Below are positions 1 through 8,727 of a DNA stretch of 64,000 nt, one piece after another. Source of the stretch: Acinetobacter soli (lineage in GTDB: Bacteria; Pseudomonadota; Gammaproteobacteria; Pseudomonadales; Moraxellaceae). The DNA lies in NCBI RefSeq assembly GCF_000760595.1, contig NZ_BBNM01000003.1:248001-312000 (forward strand). The letters are read 5' to 3'. The notes below the pieces were generated by a model, which saw only the letters and a program-made list of their open reading frames with translations, was not told where the DNA came from and searched no databases. Position 1 is the first letter of the stretch; every line of letters begins with the position of its first letter. The position numbers and the translations under genes were made by a program.

Positions 1-311
1 ACTTTATTACGCCTGAAACTGAAACGTCGCATTGGTATTTTTGGGGAATGGCACGTCACTTTCAGCCCGAAAATCATGAATTGACCGATCAAATTCGTGA
101 AGGTCAAGGCAAAATCTTTACCGAAGATTTGCAAATGCTGGAACAACAGCAACAAAACATTTTGAACAATCCGCACAGAAAATTATTAATGTTGAATATC
201 GATGCGGGTGGTGTTCAATCACGAAAAATTATTGAGCGTCTGCTGGCCAAAGAAACAACGCCACCGCCAGATCTTCAAGATCGCCAGTTTCCCAATATTC
301 GCGTGATATAA
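1..311 (+). CDS. Rieske-type aromatic oxygenase, large subunit (C-terminal part)
   Basis: The open frame enters from the left edge (first full codon at base 3) and covers about the last 103 residues. It shows the TPETETSHWYFWG segment and the downstream EDLQMLEQQQ stretch that are typical of VanA-like Rieske non-haem iron oxygenase alpha subunits. The Rieske centre and the mononuclear iron ligands lie outside the window. The gene immediately downstream, 11 bases away, is a VanB-type reductase, so the pair probably forms a two-component demethylase or hydroxylase. The substrate cannot be told from this fragment; vanillate is only one of many possibilities. Confidence 0.85.
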   Translation, partial: FITPETETSHWYFWGMARHFQPENHELTDQIREGQGKIFTEDLQMLEQQQQNILNNPHRKLLMLNIDAGGVQSRKIIERLLAKETTPPPDLQDRQFPNIRVI

Positions 312-322
312 GGCAGCATGAC

Positions 323-1270
323 ATGGACGTGATCATTGATAAAATTCACCAACTCACTGCACATATTCGTGCTTTTGAACTGGTTTCGACACAGGGTGAT
401 TCGCTTCCGGCTTTTTCAGCAGGTGCGCATATCGATGTGCATTTAAAAAACGGATTCACTCGCCAATACTCACTTTCGAACTGTAGCAGTGAAAGACATC
501 GTTACGTGATTGGCGTGTTACACGATGAACATTCACGTGGCGGTTCGCGCTGTATGCATCTGGACTATAGCGAAGGTGATCGTTTACAGATTAGTCCACC
601 ACGTAATTTGTTTGAGCTGCATCCGCAAACTGGCCGCGCCATGTTATTTGCAGGGGGAATTGGCATCACACCGATCTTATCGATGGCCTATCAATTAAAG
701 CGTGATCAGATTCCATTTGAGCTGCATTATTTTGTGCGGCGCCACGAAATGATTGCATTTTATGGCAATTTAACCACGCATTTTCCAGATCATCTTCATT
801 TACATATTCAAGATCAGCCTGAAACGGCGTGCAATATGGCGCAGGTGCTGGCCGATGCCAGTAAAGACCATCATCTCTATGCTTGTGGCCCGACAGGTTT
901 TATGCAGTTTGTGATGGATGCAGCCGTTGAGGCGGGTTGGTCGAATGCGCAATTGCATCAGGAACATTTTGCTGCTGCACCAGTCGATCAAACCAGTAAC
1001 CGGTCTTTTCGAATTGAAGTTCTCGGTTCCGGCCAAACGATTGAGGTTCCGGCCAATCAAACAGCAACCCAAGCACTGCTTGCGCATGGTTTTGACGTGC
1101 CTATTTCATGTGAACAAGGCGTATGCGGAACCTGTATGACCCGTGTACTTGCTGGCATTCCAGAGCATCGCGATATGTTTATGACAGATGAAGAGCATGC
1201 GTCAAATCAGTATTTTACGCCATGCTGCTCAAGAGCCAAGTCAGAGACCTTAGTGATTGAGCTTGGATAA
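323..1270 (+). CDS. VanB-type oxidoreductase (FMN/NAD + 2Fe-2S ferredoxin)
   Basis: A 315-residue protein of the phthalate dioxygenase reductase/VanB family. An N-terminal flavin-binding barrel contains RQYSLSN (about residues 47-53), a nucleotide-binding domain contains FAGGIGITPI (about 109-118) and YACGPTGFM, and a C-terminal plant-type ferredoxin domain has the CEQGVCGTC cluster motif near residue 255 with a last cysteine in TPCCS. It would pass electrons from NAD(P)H to the oxygenase encoded just upstream. The ATG at 323 follows an AAGG ribosome site. An intrinsic terminator follows directly, so this two-gene operon ends here. Confidence 0.92.
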   Translation: MDVIIDKIHQLTAHIRAFELVSTQGDSLPAFSAGAHIDVHLKNGFTRQYSLSNCSSERHRYVIGVLHDEHSRGGSRCMHLDYSEGDRLQISPPRNLFELHPQTGRAMLFAGGIGITPILSMAYQLKRDQIPFELHYFVRRHEMIAFYGNLTTHFPDHLHLHIQDQPETACNMAQVLADASKDHHLYACGPTGFMQFVMDAAVEAGWSNAQLHQEHFAAAPVDQTSNRSFRIEVLGSGQTIEVPANQTATQALLAHGFDVPISCEQGVCGTCMTRVLAGIPEHRDMFMTDEEHASNQYFTPCCSRAKSETLVIELG

Positions 1271-1278
1271 AAGGTTTT

Positions 1279-1317
1279 CTCCTATACATCTTAAGCCCAT
1301 GTATAGGAGTTTTTTTA
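1279..1317 (+). terminator. Intrinsic terminator after the oxygenase/reductase operon
   Basis: A perfect 11-bp stem (CTCCTATACAT, 1279-1289, with ATGTATAGGAG, 1299-1309) is followed by seven T residues. It lies nine bases after the reductase stop and its T-run overlaps the end of the convergent GntR gene. Confidence 0.9.
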
Positions 1318-1995
1318 ATCTGCAATCAGATGCCGAACAGTCTCGCCCAAAATGGCAACACTGCTATGTTCGCGCATCAGGTTTTCAGCACGCCCCGCTT
1401 GTCGATGCAACAGCGCATCGTAAATGGAGCAATGCTGCAAATGTGCGTAATGCAAACGGCGATATTCTGAAAGCGCCTGAGATGAATCGAAGGTAATGGC
1501 TTGCGCTGACGCAAATGGCAGTTGATTATTCTTAGCAAGTGCCTGCATCAGGGCAATATTTTTTGCCCCCTGAAGAATCGTGTCATGAAAAATCGCATTA
1601 AAATGATCATAGGTTTCTATCTCTGCGTCGCCGAAACTGCTGTGCGCTGCAAAAAGCTTTTCGATTTCTTCAATACAGCTTTTAAGTGTGCTTTTCTGCT
1701 CATCGTTTAAGCCTTTTTCTGCCAAGGTTTTGGCTGCCAAACCTTCGAGCACACCACGCACTTCAATCGCATCTTGAATCAACTGGTCAGAAATTTCACG
1801 TACCAGATAACCACGCGTAGGATTCTTGATCAAGAGTCCTTCTTGTTCGAGCAGTCGAAAAGCCATACGCACTGGCTGACGCGATACACCTAGTAGTTCA
1901 GCCGTTGGAATTTCAGCAATCCGACTCCCGCCTGCAAGTTCGCCAGCAATAATCATTTTTCTGAGTTTTATTAAGACTTGTTGTCCTGAAGACAT
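1315..1995 (-). CDS. GntR family regulator, FadR/FCD subfamily
   Basis: About 226 residues. The N-terminal winged helix carries AELLGVSRQPVRMAFRLLE and is followed by GLLIKNPTRGYLV. The C-terminal part is the helical FCD ligand domain, with the EVRGVLEGLAA segment and several His/Asp positions (for example DHFNAIFHDTIL). I chose the ATG at 1995; a GTG at 2004 is the alternative. It is convergent with the oxygenase operon and co-oriented with the dioxygenase gene to its right. It probably responds to a small carboxylate and controls one of these neighbours, but the target is an inference. Confidence 0.88.
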   Translation of the reverse strand: MSSGQQVLIKLRKMIIAGELAGGSRIAEIPTAELLGVSRQPVRMAFRLLEQEGLLIKNPTRGYLVREISDQLIQDAIEVRGVLEGLAAKTLAEKGLNDEQKSTLKSCIEEIEKLFAAHSSFGDAEIETYDHFNAIFHDTILQGAKNIALMQALAKNNQLPFASAQAITFDSSQALSEYRRLHYAHLQHCSIYDALLHRQAGRAENLMREHSSVAILGETVRHLIAD

Positions 1996-2100
1996 TTGCG
2001 CCACTTTTTAGCAATCAAGAATCCATTCGATGCTATCAATTTAACGCGTGTTCTGACAATGATAATTATGTGAGTTTTGCTTTAAATTTGAGTGATTTAA

Positions 2101-2137
2101 TGACAAAACAGTCTCGATTTTGATGACTGTCTTGTCA
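2101..2137. promoter_or_regulatory. Long inverted repeat between regulator and dioxygenase genes
   Basis: TGACAAAACAGTC (2101-2113) faces GACTGTCTTGTCA (2125-2137): 13-bp arms with one mismatch and an 11-base centre. It lies upstream of the GntR gene and just past the end of the dioxygenase gene. A leftward transcript would form the hairpin but lacks a good T-run afterwards, so an operator is at least as likely as a terminator. Confidence 0.5.
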
Positions 2138-2158
2138 AAAAATCACTTGTAAATGAAA

Positions 2159-3160
2159 TCAATATTTTCCAGAAAAATTGGCACTAACACGCTGTGCTAA
2201 ATAATCTTTGGCGGTAATGTCGGGATACTTGCCTTGAGGGCTTTGAATCAGCACATCCTCATTGGCTTGACAGAAAAATGCAAGGCTATAGCGAGCGCCT
2301 TGATATTCATCATCGGCTGGATTTTTGACACGATGGAAATTAGATGGCAATAAATCATCACTCCAGCGGGTGAGCATATCGCCAATGTTGCAGGTAATGA
2401 CATCTTTACATGGCTCAATCGAGGTCCACTCCTGCTCGTCCATCTCTTTGCCCGGACACACCTGCAAGCCCCCTTGGCCTTCTTGCTGAAACAATAAAGT
2501 TAAACAGTCAAAATCGGTGTGTGCGCCTGCACGCCATAATCCTAGTTCTTCTTTAAGCGCAGGATCGACCGCATAATAGTGCAGCATGCGTAGGGTACTT
2601 TGATAACTTGACTGCGAAGGTTCATGTGCCTGTGTAAAAAAATCTTCTGCAAAACCGAGTTTATAGGCAAAGCAGGATAAAATTTTCATTCCTACCGACC
2701 AGCACTTTTGTTCAAAATCGAGCATATCGATTTTAAAGTGTGGAAGTTCTTGTTCGGTTGGCCAAAGCTGTTGCATACGTGGCCGGGTAATTTGATATGA
2801 CTCTTTCTGATCGGGCGTTTGTGTTGAGGGCCGAATTTGTGCTTTGCTTTCCCATCCAGCATTACGAGTTAAGGGATACTGTGCTTTGATATCTCGCGAT
2901 AAGGCAAAAAATTGCTCGGCCATTTTAAAGGCATGGTCGATATCTTGGCTTGAAATTCCATGGTTATACACCTGAAAAAAACCGATTTCGATTGCAGCAG
3001 ACCAGAGCTGATCGGCAATTTCGTATTTGCGCTGTTCAAAGTCACTTAAATCGATCATTCGGATTTCACGTTGGGTTTCGGTGCCTATACTGCCCATCCG
3101 TGATTCTTTTTGTAGTTCCTGCAATGAAAATTCAGTTGTTGGGTAATGTCGACTGTTCAT
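2159..3160 (-). CDS. Isopenicillin-N-synthase-like 2-oxoglutarate/Fe(II) dioxygenase
   Basis: About 333 residues with the plan of the IPNS/flavanone-hydroxylase family: an N-terminal DIOX_N segment (IDLSDFEQRKYEIADQLW then GFFQVYNHGI), and a C-terminal jelly roll with iron ligands in GAHTDFDCLTLL and the distal histidine in SNFHRVKNP, followed by the R-x-S pair in ARYSLAFF that normally binds the co-substrate carboxylate. Start chosen at the ATG at 3160 behind a GAGTGA-type site; a GTG at 3169 is possible. The substrate is unknown. Its position between a GntR gene and a TonB receptor suggests a catabolic or nutrient-processing role rather than beta-lactam synthesis. Confidence 0.88.
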   Translation of the reverse strand: MNSRHYPTTEFSLQELQKESRMGSIGTETQREIRMIDLSDFEQRKYEIADQLWSAAIEIGFFQVYNHGISSQDIDHAFKMAEQFFALSRDIKAQYPLTRNAGWESKAQIRPSTQTPDQKESYQITRPRMQQLWPTEQELPHFKIDMLDFEQKCWSVGMKILSCFAYKLGFAEDFFTQAHEPSQSSYQSTLRMLHYYAVDPALKEELGLWRAGAHTDFDCLTLLFQQEGQGGLQVCPGKEMDEQEWTSIEPCKDVITCNIGDMLTRWSDDLLPSNFHRVKNPADDEYQGARYSLAFFCQANEDVLIQSPQGKYPDITAKDYLAQRVSANFSGKY

Positions 3161-3630
3161 TTTTATCACTCACATTCAAGTAAATTTTAATGACATGACC
3201 CAATACGCTAAAATGATAGTCAAGTATTGAGTCACACTAAACGTCACGCCTTTTTCAAGCTAACGCTTAGAGCAATGACCCACATACTCATTTTTTATAT
3301 GTTGACAGCTTCTACTCTCAATTAAATTAAGCAAACACTATGCCAATCTAAAATTGCAAAAAATCATAATGAAACGCAAGATTAAAGGCCCATTCTGCGC
3401 TGCGCTGCATCAGATTGTGGCAATGTCGGCTGTTAAACTGCATTACGATTGTGCATGCCTTAATTTTCAGGCAAAAAAAAGCCACATCTGAGGGTGTGGC
3501 GAAGGGTATTTCAAGATGCCGATTGGAGATTGGCATAAGCTGCTAGGCTTGATAAGAAGATTAGTGCCCGGAACTTAATTCAAACTTAATTTTATGCAGC
3601 GAAATGTAATCATCGCATATTATTTTCATC
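3161..3630. other. Intergenic stretch, promoter and terminator only
   Basis: About 470 bases without a convincing gene. The right part holds the terminator of the TonB receptor gene; the left part should hold the promoter of the dioxygenase. A 62-codon leftward open frame inside (3348-3536) runs through that terminator and has no family resemblance. Confidence 0.6.
3473..3500 (-). terminator. Intrinsic terminator of the TonB receptor gene
   Basis: On the minus strand the GCCACA...TGTGGC stem (3481-3486 with 3495-3500) is followed by eight T residues. It lies 130 bases past the receptor stop codon. Confidence 0.8.
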
Positions 3631-5745
3631 TTATTGAAAACGATAATTGAGCGTTACAAACATTTCGCGCGGATTGCCCGGCGTCACCCATTCGTCTTTT
3701 AAACTAGACACGTAATACGCTTGATTAAACAGATTCTTCAAGCTGAACTGAAAACTGAGCTGAGGCGTCACCTGATAGGCAGCGTTTAAATGCACCAAAG
3801 TATAAGCTGGAAGATTAAAACCATTGTCATATACATTGCCTGAGCGCTTTGACAGATATTGAATATTGCTGCCTACAGCAACTTTTTGCCCACCAGACTG
3901 CCAAAGATCATACATCATCATCAGGCTGGCATTATGTTTCGGGCTATTGACTAGCGCACTGCCCTTTTGAATGCCCGAAGCCGCCTCAGTTTTTGATACC
4001 TTAGCATCAATATAGGCATAGGCCAGTTTTAGGTTGAGTGCATCGATGGGCTGAGCGGTGAAGTCCCATTCGATACCGCGACTGCTTTCCTCAGCGGCAG
4101 TGATCATGTACGACGAGTCGACGGGATTGGTGGTGAGAACATTTTGCTTCTTGATTTGAAAAATAGACCATGATGACATTAGGCGATCATCAAAGGCACT
4201 TTTTTTCATGCCAAGTTCATAGGTCCATGCTTTTTCGGGTGCAAACGGTTGTTGCTGGATATCTAAGCCAGAATTTAAGTGAAAGGATTGCCCTGCACTC
4301 ACAAATACTGAAGTGGCATCGTCCACTCGATAATTCAGTGCAGCTTTCGGGCTCCACTGAGTAAAGCGTTGCTGACCCGATGTCTGCGCCACAACCTCGT
4401 TATAACGTTGTTGATAATAGTCGAAACGACTCGCAAGCAATAAAGTCCACTTAGGTGAAAACTCAATCGCATCACTGAAGCTCAGTGCCACATTATTTTG
4501 ACGCTCATGTGTGTTGTAAACACTCGACACCGCCGGTAAATTAATCCCGTATTGAGGATGGTAAATATTGATCAGACTCTCGGTCGATCCTTTTTTGCGA
4601 TAACGCAGCAAATGGTTTTGAATGGTCAAATCGCTATAGCTTAGCCCAATCGACCAGCGGTGCTTGGCTTGTGCTGTTTCTAGCTCACCTTGTACATCAT
4701 GATTAAACAGATAACTGGTGGTATCGTAGATACGATAGCGTCGCTCACGATTGAGATCACCCTGTGCATTTAAAATTTGATAAGCTTCAGACGAAAATCC
4801 ACGCCAAGTGTTGTCTTTGTAGTTAATGGTGCTGGTACTGGTCCAGTTATTGGCCCATTGGTGACGGAGTCTAAGCTGCTGCAAATAATCATTCATGGTC
4901 ATCAGACCATCGTCTTTTTCACCCAAAAAACGTGTATTGGGAATTTTCCCCAACTGCTGGTTCACAGCGGTCACTCCCCGATCGAACAGGCTGTTGATGA
5001 CTGTATATTCGCTGTCATAGTCAAGTTGCGTCGCATCATTAGGTTGCCAAGTCAGTTGAGGTGCTACGAACAATCGATTGTTTTTCACTTCATCTCGAAA
5101 GCTGTGGTTGTTTTCATATGCCACCCCAATACGATACGCCACGGTGTCGGTTAACGCATTGCTAGCATCAATTGCGGTACGGTACTGATCATAGGAGCCA
5201 CCCCGAAGCTCGATACTATACTCTGGATGAAATTTCGGTTTTTTGGTCACAATATTGACGGTTCCGCCCGGATCACCCGCACCATAAAGTGCAGCTTCTG
5301 GCCCTTTTAAAAACTCGATTCGCTCAATATTAATCAAATCATGCGCAGCATTCAGCCCCAGATACGCATTGACTCCATTTCGTAACGCGGCAGCACCAAT
5401 GGTCTGATCGGTATTGAAACCACGAAACGAATAATTGTCCCAAAGCCCTCCTAAAGGGTTGAGTAAACTCACACCACTGACCAAGCCAATCACATCCCCA
5501 ACGCGCTGTGCATTGCTGTCTCGGAGCATCGCCTGATTCACCACCTGAACATTCTGCGGAGTTTGAAATGGGTCGGTTCCCGATTTTGTGGCCTCAGAGC
5601 TAAGCGTATTTAAATAAGAATGATCTTCCGATTGCGCCATGACCTGAAGCGTCTGTAATAACGCGGTTTCTTGCGCATACCCCGTATGTAACACACAAAA
5701 AAATGGTACAAATGAATATAAAAAGTGCCTGCTACGCAGTTTCAT
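3631..5745 (-). CDS. TonB-dependent outer-membrane receptor (siderophore type)
   Basis: About 704 residues from the ATG at 5745, which starts a good signal peptide ending at TGYAQ. The plug domain shows VQVVNQAMLRD, FRGFNTDQ and GDPGGTVNIVTKKP, and the barrel ends in the typical NLFNQAYY...REMFVTLNYRFQ with terminal phenylalanine. The track frame extends 37 codons further upstream, but that part is not signal-like. It is divergent from a substrate-binding protein, permease and ATPase, which together form a complete outer- and inner-membrane import route. No clear Fur box lies in the shared promoter region, so the ligand may be regulated differently from the siderophore locus at 20-33 kb. Confidence 0.93.
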   Translation of the reverse strand: MKLRSRHFLYSFVPFFCVLHTGYAQETALLQTLQVMAQSEDHSYLNTLSSEATKSGTDPFQTPQNVQVVNQAMLRDSNAQRVGDVIGLVSGVSLLNPLGGLWDNYSFRGFNTDQTIGAAALRNGVNAYLGLNAAHDLINIERIEFLKGPEAALYGAGDPGGTVNIVTKKPKFHPEYSIELRGGSYDQYRTAIDASNALTDTVAYRIGVAYENNHSFRDEVKNNRLFVAPQLTWQPNDATQLDYDSEYTVINSLFDRGVTAVNQQLGKIPNTRFLGEKDDGLMTMNDYLQQLRLRHQWANNWTSTSTINYKDNTWRGFSSEAYQILNAQGDLNRERRYRIYDTTSYLFNHDVQGELETAQAKHRWSIGLSYSDLTIQNHLLRYRKKGSTESLINIYHPQYGINLPAVSSVYNTHERQNNVALSFSDAIEFSPKWTLLLASRFDYYQQRYNEVVAQTSGQQRFTQWSPKAALNYRVDDATSVFVSAGQSFHLNSGLDIQQQPFAPEKAWTYELGMKKSAFDDRLMSSWSIFQIKKQNVLTTNPVDSSYMITAAEESSRGIEWDFTAQPIDALNLKLAYAYIDAKVSKTEAASGIQKGSALVNSPKHNASLMMMYDLWQSGGQKVAVGSNIQYLSKRSGNVYDNGFNLPAYTLVHLNAAYQVTPQLSFQFSLKNLFNQAYYVSSLKDEWVTPGNPREMFVTLNYRFQ

Positions 5746-5866
5746 TTTGGTGATCCAACAGTTGCAATTACGATAAATTACAATAAAATACCATCTTGTA
5801 CACAAGTTTGTATAAGTCGTTTGACGTATTTTTTCCAATCTGCTGCCCGAGCACAATGCCTAAACT
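5746..5866. promoter_or_regulatory. Divergent promoter region of receptor and ABC importer, with small dyad
   Basis: This 121-base region must drive both the receptor (leftward) and the importer (rightward). It contains CTTGT-AC-ACAAG at 5795-5806, a short dyad resembling operators of FCD-type GntR regulators, two of which flank this block. I see no 19-bp Fur-box match here. Confidence 0.4.
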
Positions 5867-6925
5867 ATGACTGCTGAATTTTTTGGTTTATTTCGATGCA
5901 TTTTTTTGCTGACATTTATGGGATTGGTATGCGCTGCCTGTACGCCTGTACATGTACCGTCAGATCAGGCAAATACAGTTCAAATAGATGTGACAGACCG
6001 ATACGGCAATAGAGTTCAACTGCAAAAGCCAGCACAGCGGATTGTGTGCCTGTTTGAGGCCAGCGTCGATGATTTGTATATGCTGGGTGCAGGTTCGGCA
6101 CTGGTGGGCATTCCTGCCAAAATCTACAGCGCGCCGGATCTGTATCGTGCTTATTCCATTTTGGATCGACGTATTGCCCAAAAACAAATTGCAACGCCAA
6201 GTAACTGGGAAGCCTCGACCAATATTGAAAGTGTGGTTGCACTACAGCCCGATCTGGTCGTGGTCAATGCTGGTCAGACCGACGTGATCAAGGTATTACA
6301 AAAAATGCAGATTCCGGTATATGCCGTGATGTCGGAAAATCTGCAACAAACCCGAAAAGAATTACATGATTTAGGCACCCTGACAGGACGCACCAAGCGT
6401 GCTCAGCAATTACTTCAATTTATTGATGCTGAAATTGCCGCGATGAATGCCAAAAAACACAATACAACGCAGCAAAAAACCGTGTACTACGGCTGGTCTG
6501 GAGGGCGGATTTTCTCGACCTCGGGCATCGACTCTATGCCCAATACTGTCATGACACTTGCCGGGGCACGTAATGTGGTCACCACTTCAATTGATCAACC
6601 CAATGTCAATCCAGAGAAACTTCTGCAGTGGAATCCGGATGTGATTTTACTGTGGAACAGTCGTCCTGAGCAGATTTATGAGCGCCCAGAACTAAGCACC
6701 TTAAGTGCCGTTCGGCAACGGCAGGTGTATAGCTTGCGTCCGGCGTTTTTGTTTAATCCGCATACGCCCAAAATTCTGTTGGCTGCCAATCAGTTACAAC
6801 ACTGGTTATCTGGTTCAGTCGATGTGCATCAAGATGCAGCGCATGATATGCAGCGGATTTTAAGTGAATTTTATGGAGCAACGCATGCCGCCCAACTCAT
6901 CCACATGGCTCAATCTAAGGAATAA
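5867..6925 (+). CDS. ABC importer substrate-binding lipoprotein (FepB/BtuF class)
   Basis: 352 residues with a lipoprotein signal ending in the lipobox LVCAAC near residues 20-25. The mature part has the periplasmic-binding-protein class III layout: DRYGNRVQLQKPAQRIV near the start, VVALQPDLVVVNAG in the first lobe, a long linker helix, and WNPDVILLWN in the second lobe. It would deliver a chelated metal or corrinoid to the permease encoded three bases downstream. The ligand is not predictable from sequence. The co-located TonB receptor supports a siderophore-like ligand. Confidence 0.9.
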   Translation: MTAEFFGLFRCIFLLTFMGLVCAACTPVHVPSDQANTVQIDVTDRYGNRVQLQKPAQRIVCLFEASVDDLYMLGAGSALVGIPAKIYSAPDLYRAYSILDRRIAQKQIATPSNWEASTNIESVVALQPDLVVVNAGQTDVIKVLQKMQIPVYAVMSENLQQTRKELHDLGTLTGRTKRAQQLLQFIDAEIAAMNAKKHNTTQQKTVYYGWSGGRIFSTSGIDSMPNTVMTLAGARNVVTTSIDQPNVNPEKLLQWNPDVILLWNSRPEQIYERPELSTLSAVRQRQVYSLRPAFLFNPHTPKILLAANQLQHWLSGSVDVHQDAAHDMQRILSEFYGATHAAQLIHMAQSKE

Positions 6926-6928
6926 TCA

Positions 6929-7945
6929 GTGAAGTCTTCTGTTTCTGTTTTGATTTATCTGCTCCCTGTTCCGCTGATTATATTTTCTTTGTTGATTGGG
7001 CCATCTGAACAATTTGGTCTACGTGATTTTAGCTATGCACTTTATGCCTTTTTTAGCACGCCAAACCATTTGAGCAATATTGAACTCGCGCGACTAGAAC
7101 TCATGCAAAACATTATTGTGAATGTTCGAATGCCACGGGTCTTTCTTACCTTTTTAGTTGGCGCTGCACTGGCATCGTCGGGTAATACCCTGCAAGCCTT
7201 GTTTCGAAATCCATTGGTAGATTCTTATGTTTTGGGTATTTCGTCTGGTGCGGCTTTAGGTGCTGCGCTTGCACTGCTCACTGGCTGGCTCCCGGTTCAG
7301 GTATCTGCATTTTTATTTGGTATTTTAGCCGTATGTATGACCTATGGTTTTGCCCAGCAACGCTATGAAAAAAGTTCGGTGGTGGTGATTTTACTTTCCG
7401 GCATGATTGTTTCTGGGCTGTTTATCGCAGGACTCAGTATCGTTCAGTACTTGAGCGATCCTTATAAATTACAGGCAATTGTACAATGGACTATGGGCAA
7501 TTTGCATCAAGCCACATGGGACAAAGTCGAACAGGCTGTTTTACCGATTGCCCTGTCTTTACTGGGTATGTATGGCATGCGCTGGCGGCTGAATTTGCTG
7601 GCACTGGGTCAGCTTGAAGCCCAAGCGGTTGGCGTCGACCCAAGGCGAGATCAGTTTTTGTTGGTGTTATTTGTGACCCTAGCCACCTCATCCTCTGTGG
7701 CAGTTGCCGGCATTATTAGTCTTTACGGACTCTTTGTACCGCACGTCGTGCGTATGCTGATTGGGCCAGATAATGCCAAAACTGTTCCCGCGAACATTTT
7801 TTTGGGTGGATCATTTTTGTTGATTATCGATAATCTGTCTCGGACATTTTCAACCTTTGAAATTCCAATCGGAATTTTTACGATGCTGCTCGGTGCTCCC
7901 TTGTTTTTATATCTTATTCGTCGTTATCGCATGAACTGGGCTTGA
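6929..7945 (+). CDS. FecCD-family ABC permease
   Basis: 338 residues, about ten membrane segments. The family motifs are clear: VRMPRVFLTFLVGAALASSG, QALFRNPLVDSYVLGISSGA, and the ATPase-coupling region near GVAGIISLYGLFVPHVVRM-like sequence (here VAVAGIISLYGLFVPHVVR). Start is GTG at 6929 behind AAGGA. It follows the binding protein by three bases and its stop overlaps the ATPase start (TGATG), so the three genes are translationally coupled. Confidence 0.93.
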   Translation: MKSSVSVLIYLLPVPLIIFSLLIGPSEQFGLRDFSYALYAFFSTPNHLSNIELARLELMQNIIVNVRMPRVFLTFLVGAALASSGNTLQALFRNPLVDSYVLGISSGAALGAALALLTGWLPVQVSAFLFGILAVCMTYGFAQQRYEKSSVVVILLSGMIVSGLFIAGLSIVQYLSDPYKLQAIVQWTMGNLHQATWDKVEQAVLPIALSLLGMYGMRWRLNLLALGQLEAQAVGVDPRRDQFLLVLFVTLATSSSVAVAGIISLYGLFVPHVVRMLIGPDNAKTVPANIFLGGSFLLIIDNLSRTFSTFEIPIGIFTMLLGAPLFLYLIRRYRMNWA

Positions 7946-8727
7946 TGGTTATGAGTACAATTTCAATTCAACAAGTCAATTTTGCCTACCAGAAAAAAAC
8001 GGTGCTGCACGACATTCAGCTCGAATTCCAGTCCAACTGTTTTTCTGTACTACTTGGTCGAAACGGAAGTGGTAAATCGACACTATTTAATCTGATGGCC
8101 GGTATTTATCCACTTCAGTCAGGTCAAATTTTATTTGATGGTCAACCCTTGGCAAAGCTCAAGGGAAAACAGCGGGCAATGCAACTGGGTTTTCTTGCAC
8201 AAAGCCATCGAAGTATTTTTAATTTTAAAGTATTAGATGTGGTACTGACTGGTCGTGCTGCTTTTTCGGGTTATGCGCCTTCACAAATCGATCGCGACCA
8301 AGCCTATGAAGCCCTTCGCATGCTGGAAATTGAGCATTTACAAGATCGCGATTACACCACGCTGTCGGGTGGTGAGCGCCAACTGGTCATGATTGCACGC
8401 ATCTTGACGCAAAACCCCAAAGTCATTTTACTCGATGAACCCACCAATCATCTGGATGTGTACTATCAGGCTTTTCTCATGCAAAAACTGCACGAGTTGT
8501 CGCGTCGAGGCTATACCATTGTGGCCATTATGCATGATCCGAATCTTGCATTTTTGTATGCAGATGAGTTTTTCTTTATTAAAGACAGCCAGATTATTCG
8601 CGCACAAGACAAAGCACAGGCCGCTGAGGCTGATTTTTTGGCTCAGGTTTATGATTTACCGTTTCAGCAAGCCTATGTGGGCACCCACAAGATCGTCATG
8701 CCAAAACGCCGGGAAATCAGTGAATGA
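7945..8727 (+). CDS. ABC importer ATPase (FecE/FepC class)
   Basis: 260 residues from the ATG at 7945, which overlaps the permease stop by one base; an ATG at 7951 is also possible. Walker A is LLGRNGSGKSTLF (about residues 35-47), the signature is TLSGGERQL, Walker B is VILLDEPTNHLD, and the switch histidine lies in AIMHDPNLA. It energises the import system encoded by the two genes before it. The last 11 bases overlap the convergent GntR gene. Confidence 0.95.
   Translation: MVMSTISIQQVNFAYQKKTVLHDIQLEFQSNCFSVLLGRNGSGKSTLFNLMAGIYPLQSGQILFDGQPLAKLKGKQRAMQLGFLAQSHRSIFNFKVLDVVLTGRAAFSGYAPSQIDRDQAYEALRMLEIEHLQDRDYTTLSGGERQLVMIARILTQNPKVILLDEPTNHLDVYYQAFLMQKLHELSRRGYTIVAIMHDPNLAFLYADEFFFIKDSQIIRAQDKAQAAEADFLAQVYDLPFQQAYVGTHKIVMPKRREISE

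Noticed and set aside
1..1270. Naming the first two genes vanA and vanB
   Set aside because: The family is right, but the oxygenase is mostly outside the window and many paralogous pairs with other substrates exist in Acinetobacter.
3348..3536. 62-codon leftward open frame between the dioxygenase and TonB receptor genes
   Set aside because: It runs through the receptor terminator, has no ribosome site and no family resemblance.
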